Below are positions 42,170 through 50,530 of a DNA stretch of 64,000 nucleotides, one piece after another (positions within the stretch are counted from its first letter, which is position 1; the number at the start of each line of letters is the position of its first letter). This DNA comes from Actinomycetota bacterium (GTDB lineage: Bacteria; Actinomycetota; Acidimicrobiia; IMCC26256; PALSA-555), in NCBI GenBank assembly GCA_016870355.1, contig VGBR01000013.1, positions 1 through 64,000 of the forward strand, in the 5' to 3' direction. The translations under genes were made by a program, and so were the position numbers. The notes beneath the pieces are model-generated. The model was not told where the DNA came from and ran no database searches. It worked only from the letters and a program-made list of their open reading frames with translations.

Positions 42170-42175
42170 TAGTGT
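42170..42175 (+). promoter_or_regulatory. Putative -10 box (TAGTGT)
   Basis: TAGTGT ends eight bases before the GTG at 42184. It overlaps an upstream in-frame GTG at 42172, which is why 42184 was preferred as start. Confidence 0.4.
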
Positions 42176-42183
42176 CCCGTGCG

Positions 42184-44283
42184 GTGAAGCTCCGCGAATG
42201 GCTCACCGGGCACCACCGGGGCATTGCGATCGGCGAAGCCGTCGAAGACTTCCGCCTCGCATGCATCTCGCGCGCGCTCGATGACCGGGAGATCGCGCTG
42301 CGTCAGCAGAGCCGGGTGTTCTTCCAGATCTCAGGCGCGGGTCACGAGGCGCTGCTCCTCGCGTTCGCGCGGTTGTTGCGACCGGGGTACGACTGGTTCT
42401 TCCCCTACTACCGCGACCGGGCGTTGGTGCTGGGGCTCGGCGTGACCCCGCTCGACATCTTGTTGCAGGCCGTCGGCTCGGCGGATGACCCCGCATCGGG
42501 CGGGCGACAGATGCCATGCCACTGGGGTGACGTCGGCCGCAACATCGTCACCCAGTCGAGCGCGACCGGTGCGCAGTGCATCCCGGCGGTCGGGTGCGCG
42601 GAGGCGGCGCGCTTCATCGTGCGGCGCGACCTCCCCGGGTGCACCGCGTACGGCGACGAGATCACGTACGTGTCGATCGGCGAGGGCGCGACCGCGCAGG
42701 GCGAGTTCTGGGAGAGCCTCAACACTGCGTGTCGCCTCGCACTCCCCGTGCTCTACGTCGTGGCGGACAACGGATACGCGATCTCGACGCGCGCGAGCGA
42801 CGGCGCGCCGGCACCGATCTCCGAGCTGGTGGCCGGCTTCCGCGGGCTGCACGTCACCAAGATCGACGGTCGCGACTACTTCGAGACCCGCCACGCGGGG
42901 GCGCACGTGGTCGACCGGCTCCGAGCGGGCGCCGGGCCGGCGTTGGTGCACGCGATCGTGACCCGTCCGTACTCCCACTCGTTGTCGGACGACCAGAAGA
43001 AGTACCGCACCCCCGCCGACCTCGAAGAAGAGGCCGAGCACGATCCGATCACCGTGCTCGAGGACGAGCTCGTGAAGTGCGGCGCGCTCACGCGAGAGAA
43101 GGCCAAGGCGATCCACGACGAGGCGATCGCGCTGGTGGCGGACGCGGCCAAGCAGGCGCTGGAGGCCCGTCGTCCCGACCCCGCATCGGTGCGGGAGCAT
43201 GTGAGTGCGCCGATGTCCGTCTCCGAGATGCCCCCGGAGCCCGACACGGTCGGCGAGCAAGGTGAGGTGATCACCTTCGGTGAGGCGATCCGCCTCACGT
43301 TGCACGAGCAGATGGCGCGCGACGAGCGCATCCGCGTGTTCGGCGAGGACGTGGCCGACGGCGATCCCGAACATCTCGAGGAGATCAAGGGCAAGGGTGG
43401 CGTGTTCGGCATCACGTTCGGTCTCCAACGGGAGTTCGGGCACGCGCGCTGCTTCAACACGCCGCTGGCCGAGGCGAACATCGTCGGGCGCGCCGTCGGG
43501 CAGGCGATCCGCGGGTTGCGGCCCTGCCCGGAGGTGCAGTTCTTCGACTACATCTGGACTGCGATGCAGCAGATCAAGACCCAGGCTGCGACCGTGCGCT
43601 GGCGGAGCAACGGCACGTTCTCGGTGCCGCTGGTGCTGCGGGTACCGATCGGCGGGTACCTGACCGGCGGTGCCATCTGGCACTCGCAGTGCGGCGAGTC
43701 GATCTTCGCTCACATCCCCGGTCTGCACGTCGTGTTCCCGTCACGCGCCCGTGATGCGGCCGGGCTGCTCCGAGCCGCGTTCCGCAGCGAAGACCCGGTG
43801 ATGTTCCTCGAGCACAAGCACCTGTACCGACAGGGCTACAACCGCGACCCGTTCCCACCCGAGGGTTGGATGCTCCCGTTCGGGCGCGGGACGGTGGTGA
43901 CGCCCGGTCGCGCCGTCACCGTCGTGACGTGGGGTGCGACGGTGCACCGCGCCGTGCAGGCCGCACACGAGCTCGACCCCGACGGTGAGCAGGTCGAGGT
44001 GATCGACCTGCGGACCATCGTCCCGTGGGACAAGGAGATCGTCGCCGAGTCGGTGGCCAAGACCGGGCGTGTGCTCGTGCTGCACGAGGACACCCTCACG
44101 GCCGGGTTCGGCGGTGAGATCGCCTCGTGGATCGCCGACGAGTGCTTCGAGGACCTCGACGCGCCGGTGTCGCGGCTCGCGGCCACCGACACGCTCGTGG
44201 GCTACGAGCCTTCGCTGGAGGACGCGATCCTCCCGCAGGTCGCCGACATCCAGCGCGACCTCGCCGCGCTCCTCTCGTACTGA
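42184..44283 (+). CDS. Fused 2-oxoacid dehydrogenase E1 alpha-beta
   Basis: 699 residues. The first half is E1 alpha, with the thiamine diphosphate motif GEGATAQGEFWESLNTA ending in VADNGYAIST. The second half, from about 360, is E1 beta (VITFGEAIRLTLHEQMARD, VFGEDVADGDPEH, CFNTPLAEANIVGRAVG, LVLHEDTLTAGFGGEIAS). Separate subunits in most bacteria, here one chain, as in some Bacteroidetes and Chlamydiae. It decarboxylates a 2-oxoacid (pyruvate or a branched-chain acid; not decided) and passes the acyl group to lipoyl-E2. Divergent from the E2 gene, so one shared regulatory region of about 80 bases drives both. Confidence 0.87.
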   Translation: MKLREWLTGHHRGIAIGEAVEDFRLACISRALDDREIALRQQSRVFFQISGAGHEALLLAFARLLRPGYDWFFPYYRDRALVLGLGVTPLDILLQAVGSADDPASGGRQMPCHWGDVGRNIVTQSSATGAQCIPAVGCAEAARFIVRRDLPGCTAYGDEITYVSIGEGATAQGEFWESLNTACRLALPVLYVVADNGYAISTRASDGAPAPISELVAGFRGLHVTKIDGRDYFETRHAGAHVVDRLRAGAGPALVHAIVTRPYSHSLSDDQKKYRTPADLEEEAEHDPITVLEDELVKCGALTREKAKAIHDEAIALVADAAKQALEARRPDPASVREHVSAPMSVSEMPPEPDTVGEQGEVITFGEAIRLTLHEQMARDERIRVFGEDVADGDPEHLEEIKGKGGVFGITFGLQREFGHARCFNTPLAEANIVGRAVGQAIRGLRPCPEVQFFDYIWTAMQQIKTQAATVRWRSNGTFSVPLVLRVPIGGYLTGGAIWHSQCGESIFAHIPGLHVVFPSRARDAAGLLRAAFRSEDPVMFLEHKHLYRQGYNRDPFPPEGWMLPFGRGTVVTPGRAVTVVTWGATVHRAVQAAHELDPDGEQVEVIDLRTIVPWDKEIVAESVAKTGRVLVLHEDTLTAGFGGEIASWIADECFEDLDAPVSRLAATDTLVGYEPSLEDAILPQVADIQRDLAALLSY

Positions 44284-44335
44284 CGCTTCGCCCGGCTCAC
44301 CGCCCCGGGGAGCGGGCGCCGCGCCTACTCGCCGG

Positions 44336-44341
44336 TAACCT
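44336..44341 (+). promoter_or_regulatory. Putative -10 box (TAACCT)
   Basis: TAACCT ends six bases before the GTG at 44348; leaderless-type spacing. Confidence 0.45.
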
Positions 44342-44347
44342 CGACGG

Positions 44348-46000
44348 GTGATGGCCCCGCCTCCGTTCCGCCGCGCCGAGATGCTGGGCCGGCTGGCCGA
44401 CGAGCCGTTCGACGTGCTGGTCGTGGGCGGAGGGATCACGGGCGCCGGGTGTGCGCTCGACGCGGCCAGCCGAGGGTTGCGCACCGCGCTCGTCGAGCGT
44501 GACGACTTCGCGTCGGGGACGTCGTCGAAGTCCTCGAAGCTGGTGCACGGCGGGATCCGCTATCTCCAACAGCGCGAGTTCCGGCTCGTGTACGAGGGTC
44601 TTCGGGAGCGGCACCTGGCTCTGGAGAATGCGTCGCACCTCGTGCGGTTGCTGCCGTTCCTCATCCCGATCTTCGCCAAGGACGGGCTGATCAACCGGCG
44701 CATCGCCCGTGCGATGGGCTTTGCGATGTGGATGTACGACCTCACCGGCGGAATCCGCATCCGCAAGAAGCACCAACGGATCGACCGCGACGAGACGATG
44801 GCGCACATGCCGACATTGCGTCGTGACAACGTCGCGTCGGCGTACCTCTATTACGACGCGCGCGCCGACGACGCTCGCCTCACGCTGTGCCTCGCACGCA
44901 CCGCGGCCGCGCACGGTGCGGCGATCGCCAACTACGCCGCGGTCAACGGGTTGCTCAAGGACGACGCGGGCAAGGTACGCGGCGCTCGCGTCACCGCCGA
45001 CGGCCGCGAGATCGAGGTGTCGGCGCGCGTCGTGATCAACGCGGCGGGTGTGTGGGCCGACGACGTACGCGCCTACGACGAAGGTCGAGACCCTGAATCG
45101 ATCCGTCCGGCGAAGGGCATCCACGTCGCGGTGCCGTGGGGCAAGGTGCGCAACGACATCGCGGCGATCGTGCCGGTGCCGAAGGATCGCCGTTCGATCT
45201 TCGTGGTGCCGTGGGGTGACATCACCTACATCGGCACCACCGACACCGACTACGACGGCCCGCTCGACGATCCGCAGTGCACGCCCGAAGACGTCGACTA
45301 CCTCCTCGGTGCGGTGAACCGGGCAATCGTCGAGCCGATCGCGCACGACGACGTGCTCGGCACGTGGGCGGGCTTGCGCCCGTTGTTGCGCGAGGCCGGG
45401 AGCGCGCGCACCGCAGACCTCTCTCGCCGCCACAGGGTGCGCGTGTCGGACTCGGGCGTCATCACGATCACCGGCGGGAAGCTCACGACGTACCGCGACA
45501 TGGCCGCCGACACCGTCGACCAGGTGGCGCGCGTGGTGGGCACTCGAGCGAAGTGCCGCACGAAGAAGCTGAAGCTGCTCGGCGCCGAAGGGTTCGAGCC
45601 GCCGCCCGACACGCCGGAGCCGAGCCTGCACGACCATCTCGCCGGCCGGTTCGGCACCGAGGCCGCGGCGATCCACGACCTCGTGCAGGGCGACGCCGAG
45701 CTCGGCGAAGCCTTGGTTCCCGGCCTGCCCTACCTACGGGCCGAGGCGATCCATGCCGTGCGCCACGAGATGGCGCACACGCTCGACGATGTGTTGTCGC
45801 GCCGGACCCGGGCACGCCTGCTCGCCCGCGACGGATCCGCAGCGGTCGCTGAGGCCGTGGCCGAGCTCATCGCACCCGAGCTCGGGTGGGACGGCGACGA
45901 GATCGCCCGCCAGGTCGACGCGTACCGGGCGAGCGTCAAGCACGAGCGCGACTCGGCTGGTCTCCCCGAGACCGCCCTCGACGCCAGCCTCGGCGCCTGA
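44348..46000 (+). CDS. glpD: Aerobic glycerol-3-phosphate dehydrogenase
   Basis: 550 residues, FAD-dependent. FAD motif VVGGGITGAGCALDAASRG at the N-terminus, SGTSSKSSKLVHGGIRYLQ (the conserved GlpD SRSSKLVHGG region), GDITYIGTTDTDYDG and TITGGKLTTYRDMA; a C-terminal helical domain follows. It oxidises glycerol-3-phosphate to dihydroxyacetone phosphate at the membrane and passes electrons to quinone. GTG at 44348 or ATG at 44351. The next gene starts 17 bases after the stop, also preceded by a -10-like box. Confidence 0.9.
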   Translation: MMAPPPFRRAEMLGRLADEPFDVLVVGGGITGAGCALDAASRGLRTALVERDDFASGTSSKSSKLVHGGIRYLQQREFRLVYEGLRERHLALENASHLVRLLPFLIPIFAKDGLINRRIARAMGFAMWMYDLTGGIRIRKKHQRIDRDETMAHMPTLRRDNVASAYLYYDARADDARLTLCLARTAAAHGAAIANYAAVNGLLKDDAGKVRGARVTADGREIEVSARVVINAAGVWADDVRAYDEGRDPESIRPAKGIHVAVPWGKVRNDIAAIVPVPKDRRSIFVVPWGDITYIGTTDTDYDGPLDDPQCTPEDVDYLLGAVNRAIVEPIAHDDVLGTWAGLRPLLREAGSARTADLSRRHRVRVSDSGVITITGGKLTTYRDMAADTVDQVARVVGTRAKCRTKKLKLLGAEGFEPPPDTPEPSLHDHLAGRFGTEAAAIHDLVQGDAELGEALVPGLPYLRAEAIHAVRHEMAHTLDDVLSRRTRARLLARDGSAAVAEAVAELIAPELGWDGDEIARQVDAYRASVKHERDSAGLPETALDASLGA

Positions 46001-46004
46001 CGCC

Positions 46005-46010
46005 TAGCGT
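46005..46010 (+). promoter_or_regulatory. Putative -10 box (TAGCGT)
   Basis: TAGCGT ends seven bases before the GTG at 46018; leaderless-type spacing inside the glpD-kinase cluster. Confidence 0.4.
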
Positions 46011-46017
46011 CGGCAGC

Positions 46018-47520
46018 GTGCGAGCGCTGCAGGGACAACCCACCCCTCCGATCGCGTTCGGCACCGACGCGGCCAAGGTGACCGGACGGCTCGACGACGG
46101 GTTCGTCGACGTCGATGACGCGCTGCTGGATCGCCTTGGCGGCGCGTGCGCGGAGGTGACGACCGAGGCCGCGGCGGTCTCCGAGGCGAGTCGCGACTGG
46201 TGGCCCCTCGCGATGATCTGGGCGCTCGACGGGCAGGTTGCCGCGCGGGCGGCGGCAGTCGCGCGACCGTCGTCGGCTGACGAGGTCGCGGCGGTGTTGG
46301 CGATCGCGAACGAGGCGCGCGTACCGGTCACCGCCGCCGCCGGCCGGTCGGGCGTGTGCGGCGCGAGCGTGCCGCTCCATGGCGGGATCGTCCTCGACCT
46401 GTGTGGGATCACTGGCATCGTCGACGTCGACAGCGACTCGATGATCCTCGACGTGCTCGCCGGCACGTTCGGTACACCGCTCGAGGACGAGCTGCGCGCC
46501 GCGCACGGCGTCACGGTCGGCCATTGGCCGCAGTCGATCGACCTGTCGACGGTGGGCGGCTGGCTCGCATGTCGCGGCGCAGGCCAGCACTCCACTCGCT
46601 ACGGGAAGATCGAGGACATCGTCATCGGCCTCGAGGTGGTGCTCGCCGACGGCAGGCTGATCACGACCGGTGGCGCGCCGCGCGCCGCGGTCGGCCCCGA
46701 CCTCACCCAGCTGTTCGTCGGCAGTGAGGGGACGCTCGGGATCATCACGGGTGCGCGGTTGCGGCTGCATCCCGCGCCGCCCGCGACGGTGCGCGCCGCG
46801 TTCGGGTTCTCGTCGTTCGCCGACGGTCTCGACGCGTGCCGCCGCAGCCTTCATCGCGGCGCGACGCCCGCCGTCATCCGGTTGTACGACGCGATCGAGG
46901 GTGAGCGGAGCTTCCAGACTGGTGAACGCCATCCGTTGCTGGTGCTCGATGAGGGTGACGCCACGATCGTCGATGCCACGCTGGCGGTCGTGCGCGAGGA
47001 GTGCGCCGATGCCGAGGTGCTGGACGACGCGCTCGTCGACCGGTGGCTCGAGCACCGCAACGACGTCAGCGCTTTGGAAGCGTTGATCTCGCGTGGGTAC
47101 GTCGTCGACACGATGGAGATCGCGGCGCGCTGGCATGACCTTCCCGCGATCTACGAAGCGGCGACTGCAGCGATCACCGGCGTCGAGCACACGCTCGTCG
47201 CGTCGGCGCACCAGTCGCACTCGTACAGCGACGGCGCGTGCTTGTACTTCACGTTCGCGGGTCAACCGCCGGCCGACGATCGTGAGGCGTACTACCGGAC
47301 CGCGTGGGACGCGGGTACCCGCGCCGTGCTCGAGCACGGCGGCGCCCTCAGCCACCACCACGGAGTCGGGCTCAACCGCGCGCGCTTCGTGCGCGACGCG
47401 CTCGGTGACGCATTCGAGGTACTCGTCGCGGCGAAGCAGGCGCTCGACCCGAACGGCATCCTCAACCCCGGCAAGCTCGGGCTCCCCAGCCCCTTCGGCC
47501 CGTCACCCGTCTGGCCATGA
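46018..47520 (+). CDS. FAD-binding oxidase, alkyl-dihydroxyacetonephosphate synthase-like
   Basis: 500 residues of the VAO flavoprotein family. The FAD-binding_4 domain has VAARPSSADEVAAVLAIANE-like sequence, VTAAAGRSGVCGASVPLHGG, the ADGRLITTGGAPRAAVGPDLTQLFVGSEGTLGIIT block, and the C-terminal FAD-oxidase_C domain ends with AAKQALDPNGILNPGKLG. The TTGGAPRAAVGPD pattern and ALSHHHGVGLNRARFV (a conserved HHxG near the C-terminus) are close to alkyl-DHAP synthases, which make ether lipids from acyl-DHAP. Its position between a glycerol-3-phosphate dehydrogenase and a glycerol-type kinase supports a link to triose/glycerol lipids. Confidence 0.8.
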   Translation: MRALQGQPTPPIAFGTDAAKVTGRLDDGFVDVDDALLDRLGGACAEVTTEAAAVSEASRDWWPLAMIWALDGQVAARAAAVARPSSADEVAAVLAIANEARVPVTAAAGRSGVCGASVPLHGGIVLDLCGITGIVDVDSDSMILDVLAGTFGTPLEDELRAAHGVTVGHWPQSIDLSTVGGWLACRGAGQHSTRYGKIEDIVIGLEVVLADGRLITTGGAPRAAVGPDLTQLFVGSEGTLGIITGARLRLHPAPPATVRAAFGFSSFADGLDACRRSLHRGATPAVIRLYDAIEGERSFQTGERHPLLVLDEGDATIVDATLAVVREECADAEVLDDALVDRWLEHRNDVSALEALISRGYVVDTMEIAARWHDLPAIYEAATAAITGVEHTLVASAHQSHSYSDGACLYFTFAGQPPADDREAYYRTAWDAGTRAVLEHGGALSHHHGVGLNRARFVRDALGDAFEVLVAAKQALDPNGILNPGKLGLPSPFGPSPVWP

Positions 47521-47588
47521 ACGATCATCGCGATGACACTGCGGCGACGTAGCGTCAGCGGAGGCGCTCGCCAGCGAAACGAGCGCCT

Positions 47589-47611
47589 GCGAGGCAGGTA
47601 CCCTGCCTCGC
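47589..47611 (+). terminator. Perfect 10-bp hairpin between flavoprotein and kinase genes
   Basis: GCGAGGCAGG (47589-47598) and CCTGCCTCGC (47602-47611) with a three-base TAC loop. No U run follows. It may end the upstream transcript, or attenuate entry into the kinase gene at 47631. Confidence 0.5.
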
Positions 47612-47630
47612 GGCGAGTGAGCGAGTACTG

Positions 47631-49073
47631 ATGATCCTCGTCGTCGACGTGGGGACGTCGTCGGTGCGGGCGGCGGTGGTCGATGCGGACGCTCGGATCG
47701 TCACCGAGCACCGGGAGCCATCGCTCCCGTCATCGCCGATGCCGGGCCTCGTCGAGTTCGACGCCACCGCGATTGCAGAGGCGGTGCTTCGCGTCGCCCA
47801 CGCCGCGCTGGATGCCGCCGGTGACGTCGCCGCCGTCGGCATCGCGAACCAGCGCGGGTCGGCGATCGTGTGGGACCGTGCCACCGGCACACCCGTCGCG
47901 CCCGGACTGGGATGGCAGGACCTGCGCACGGTCGGACGCTGCCTGGAGCTCCAGGGATCGGACATCTGGCTCGGTCCGAACCACTCCGCGACCAAGCTCG
48001 AGACGCTGCTCGACGGCGCCGATCCCGAGCGGGCGGGAGACCTGTGCGTCGGCACCGTCGACTCATGGGTGATCTGGACGCTGTCGAACGGTGCGTTGCA
48101 CTTCTCGGACTCCACGAACGCGCAGATCACCGGACTGCGGGCGACCGAGAACGGGTCGTGGGACGAGCGAGTGCTCGATACCCTGCGCATCTCGGAGCGT
48201 TCGTTGCCTGCGGTGATCGACTCGTCCGGCACCGTCGGTCCGGCGACCGCGCTGCCCGGCGCGCCACCGATCACCGGCGTGCTCGGCGACCAGCAGGCGT
48301 CGTTGCTCGGGCAGGGTTGCGTCCGCGCCGGCGACGCCAAGATCACCTTCGGCACCGGCGGGATGCTCGACGTCGTGCTCGGCGCGGACCGTCCGGCGCT
48401 CGGCCTGCGCGGCGATGCCGGCACCTTCCCGCTCGTGACACGACGCGTCGAAGGCACCGACATGTGGGGGCTCGAAGCCGTGATGCTGTCGGCCGGCACC
48501 AACGTGGAGTGGCTGCGCGACGACCTCGGGTTGGTGGCATCGGCCGAAGACACCGACGCGGTCGCGGCCTCCTGCGCCGACTCCGGTGACGTGTGGTTCG
48601 TGCCCGCGCTGCTCGGGCTCGGTACGCCGCACTGGGACTTCGGTGCACGCGGCACCCTCGTCGGGCTCACCCGCGGCACCGACCGCGCCCATGTGGTGCG
48701 GGCGGTGCTCGAAGGTGTCGCGCATCGAGGCGCCGATCTCGTGGAGGCGGCCGAGGCCGACAGCAGCCACACGATCGCGACCGTGCGCGTCGACGGCGGC
48801 ATGACCGCCAACACAGTGTTCGTGCAGGCCCTCGCGGACGCCACCCAACGCCCGATCGAGGTGTCTCCCGTGCGCGAAGCGACCGCACTCGGTGCGGCGT
48901 TCGCCGCCGGTGCTGAGATCGGCTGGTGGGCGACCGACGACGACATCGCCGCGACGTGGTCCCCCGGTGCACGCGTCGAGCCCGGCCGCCCGCTCGACCG
49001 CGACCGCTGGCGCGACGCGGTGGCGCGCGCGGAGAAGTGGATCCCCGACCTCTCGGCGGTCTCCTTCACCTGA
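47631..49073 (+). CDS. glpK: FGGY-family carbohydrate kinase, glycerol kinase-like
   Basis: 480 residues with the actin-like ATPase fold. Start VVDVGTSSVRAAVVD (phosphate-1), AVGIANQRGSAIVWDRATG, GLGWQDLRT and the KITFGTGGMLDVV (phosphate-2) segments, plus the HTIATVRVDGGMTANTVFVQALAD adenosine region. The NQRGSAIVWD and DQQASLLGQ motifs are those of glycerol/xylulose-type kinases. Glycerol phosphorylation is the best guess, from the gene neighbourhood with glpD and the DHAP-synthase-like gene. It is followed by a 180-base gap without a recognised gene. Confidence 0.82.
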   Translation: MILVVDVGTSSVRAAVVDADARIVTEHREPSLPSSPMPGLVEFDATAIAEAVLRVAHAALDAAGDVAAVGIANQRGSAIVWDRATGTPVAPGLGWQDLRTVGRCLELQGSDIWLGPNHSATKLETLLDGADPERAGDLCVGTVDSWVIWTLSNGALHFSDSTNAQITGLRATENGSWDERVLDTLRISERSLPAVIDSSGTVGPATALPGAPPITGVLGDQQASLLGQGCVRAGDAKITFGTGGMLDVVLGADRPALGLRGDAGTFPLVTRRVEGTDMWGLEAVMLSAGTNVEWLRDDLGLVASAEDTDAVAASCADSGDVWFVPALLGLGTPHWDFGARGTLVGLTRGTDRAHVVRAVLEGVAHRGADLVEAAEADSSHTIATVRVDGGMTANTVFVQALADATQRPIEVSPVREATALGAAFAAGAEIGWWATDDDIAATWSPGARVEPGRPLDRDRWRDAVARAEKWIPDLSAVSFT

Positions 49074-49243
49074 TTGGTCACGTCGTCCCGTCACGGACGG
49101 CGTGCCGTCGTGTCCGAGCACCAACGTCCGAAACGGTTGCGCGGCGACTCGATCCCCTTACGCTCCTCGTCGCGCGCCGGAACGGACCGGGCTGCGGCGG
49201 CGTCTCCCGTGCCGCGCCGCCGCGGCCCTCTTTCTCTCGTCGG

Positions 49244-49249
49244 TACGCT
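49244..49249 (+). promoter_or_regulatory. Putative -10 box (TACGCT)
   Basis: TACGCT ends six bases before the GTG at 49256. The 180 bases upstream to the kinase gene show no other feature beyond short GC-rich inverted repeats. Confidence 0.4.
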
Positions 49250-49255
49250 CCGACC

Positions 49256-50530
49256 GTGAGCGCGCGCCCGGCGTCGATCCACATCGACGATCTCGCCGAT
49301 CCTCAGTTCGCGCCGCGCATCGCCGCGATGATGCAGTCGGTCGCACCCATCGCGGCCGAGCTTTCCTTCACCACCGACGCACTGGTGGCACAGGCGACCG
49401 CCGAGACCGGCCTCGACGACTTTGGCGACGAGTCGTTCCGCGAACCGCTCGGAGTGCTGCTCGGCGCGCTCGATTCGCACCAAGAACGCTCGGCGATGGG
49501 GCGAGTGAGTGCGCACTCGCAGATCCTGCAGCTCCTGAGGAACCGGCTTCTCGTCGAAGATCTCGTGCGCGAGCACCCCGAGATCCTCGACGTGCCGGTC
49601 GACCGACCCATCTTCATCGTCGGCCAGCCGCGCACTGGCACCACCCATCTGCACAACCTCATCTCGTCCGATCCGGCGATGCGATCGCTCCCGTACTGGG
49701 AGAGCCTCGAGCCGGTGCTGCCCGCCGACGAGCGCGCGGTCGTCGCCGCGGGTGGCGATGACCCGCGCCGCGAGCGCACCGGTGCCGGGCTGGCGATCCT
49801 CGACGAGGCCATGCCGCACTTCAAGCGCATGCACGAGATGACGGTCGACCACGTCCACGAAGAGATCCAGCTGCTGGCCATCGACTTCTCCACGATGCTC
49901 TTCGAGACCATGGGCGTGCTGCCCGCATGGAAGGACTGGTACGTCGCGCACGACCAGACTCGGCACTACGAGTTCCTGCGCAAGGTGCTCCAGGTGCTCC
50001 AGCAGCAGCGACCGGCAGGCGCAAGGTGGGTGCTCAAGTCACCGCAGCACCTCGAGCAGTTCCAGCCACTGCTCCGCGTGTTCCCCGACGCCACGTTCGT
50101 GGTGACGCACCGCGATCCCGTCGCCGTGATCGCGTCGAACGCCACGATGCTCGCGTACACCGCGCGGCTCAGCCATGCCGTCGTGGATCCGAAGTACATC
50201 GGCCGCTACTGGTCGGACCGCATCGAGGAGATGCTGCGCGCCGGCATGCGCGACCACGAGCTGCTGCCCGCGGCGCAGACGATCGATGTGGCCTTCGACG
50301 AGTTCATGGCCGACGACGTCGCCATGGTCGAGCGGATCTATGAGGTCGCGGAGCAACCTTTCACCGATGAGGTACGCGGCGCGATGGACGACTTCATGGC
50401 CGACCACCCTCGCGGCCGCCACGGTGGTCTGAAGTACGACCTCCAAGGCGACTTCGGCATCGACCCGAAGGAGCGCCGAGCCGCGCTCAAGGACTACACC
50501 GACCGCTTCCAGGTGACCCTCGAGGATTAG
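49256..50530 (+). CDS. Sulfotransferase family protein
   Basis: 424 residues. The PAPS 5-phosphosulfate loop is FIVGQPRTGTTHLHNLIS, the 3-phosphate region is WVLKSPQHLEQFQPLLRVFP followed by FVVTHRDPVAVIASN. An N-terminal helical domain of about 115 residues precedes them. It transfers sulfate from PAPS to an unknown acceptor such as a glycolipid. GTG start after a -10-like box. Its stop overlaps the stop of the convergent DUF1214 gene by four bases (50527-50530). A sulfatase at 6304 in the same window also handles sulfate esters, but no link is visible. Confidence 0.83.
   Translation: MSARPASIHIDDLADPQFAPRIAAMMQSVAPIAAELSFTTDALVAQATAETGLDDFGDESFREPLGVLLGALDSHQERSAMGRVSAHSQILQLLRNRLLVEDLVREHPEILDVPVDRPIFIVGQPRTGTTHLHNLISSDPAMRSLPYWESLEPVLPADERAVVAAGGDDPRRERTGAGLAILDEAMPHFKRMHEMTVDHVHEEIQLLAIDFSTMLFETMGVLPAWKDWYVAHDQTRHYEFLRKVLQVLQQQRPAGARWVLKSPQHLEQFQPLLRVFPDATFVVTHRDPVAVIASNATMLAYTARLSHAVVDPKYIGRYWSDRIEEMLRAGMRDHELLPAAQTIDVAFDEFMADDVAMVERIYEVAEQPFTDEVRGAMDDFMADHPRGRHGGLKYDLQGDFGIDPKERRAALKDYTDRFQVTLED

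Noticed and set aside
49074-49255. Small gene in the gap before the sulfotransferase
   Set aside because: Frames here are short, Arg-rich and without a start signal; only the -10-like box near 49244 was kept.
6304-50530. Sulfatase (6304) and sulfotransferase (49256) as one sulfate-ester system
   Set aside because: They are 42 kb apart with different neighbours; there is no positional evidence for a link.
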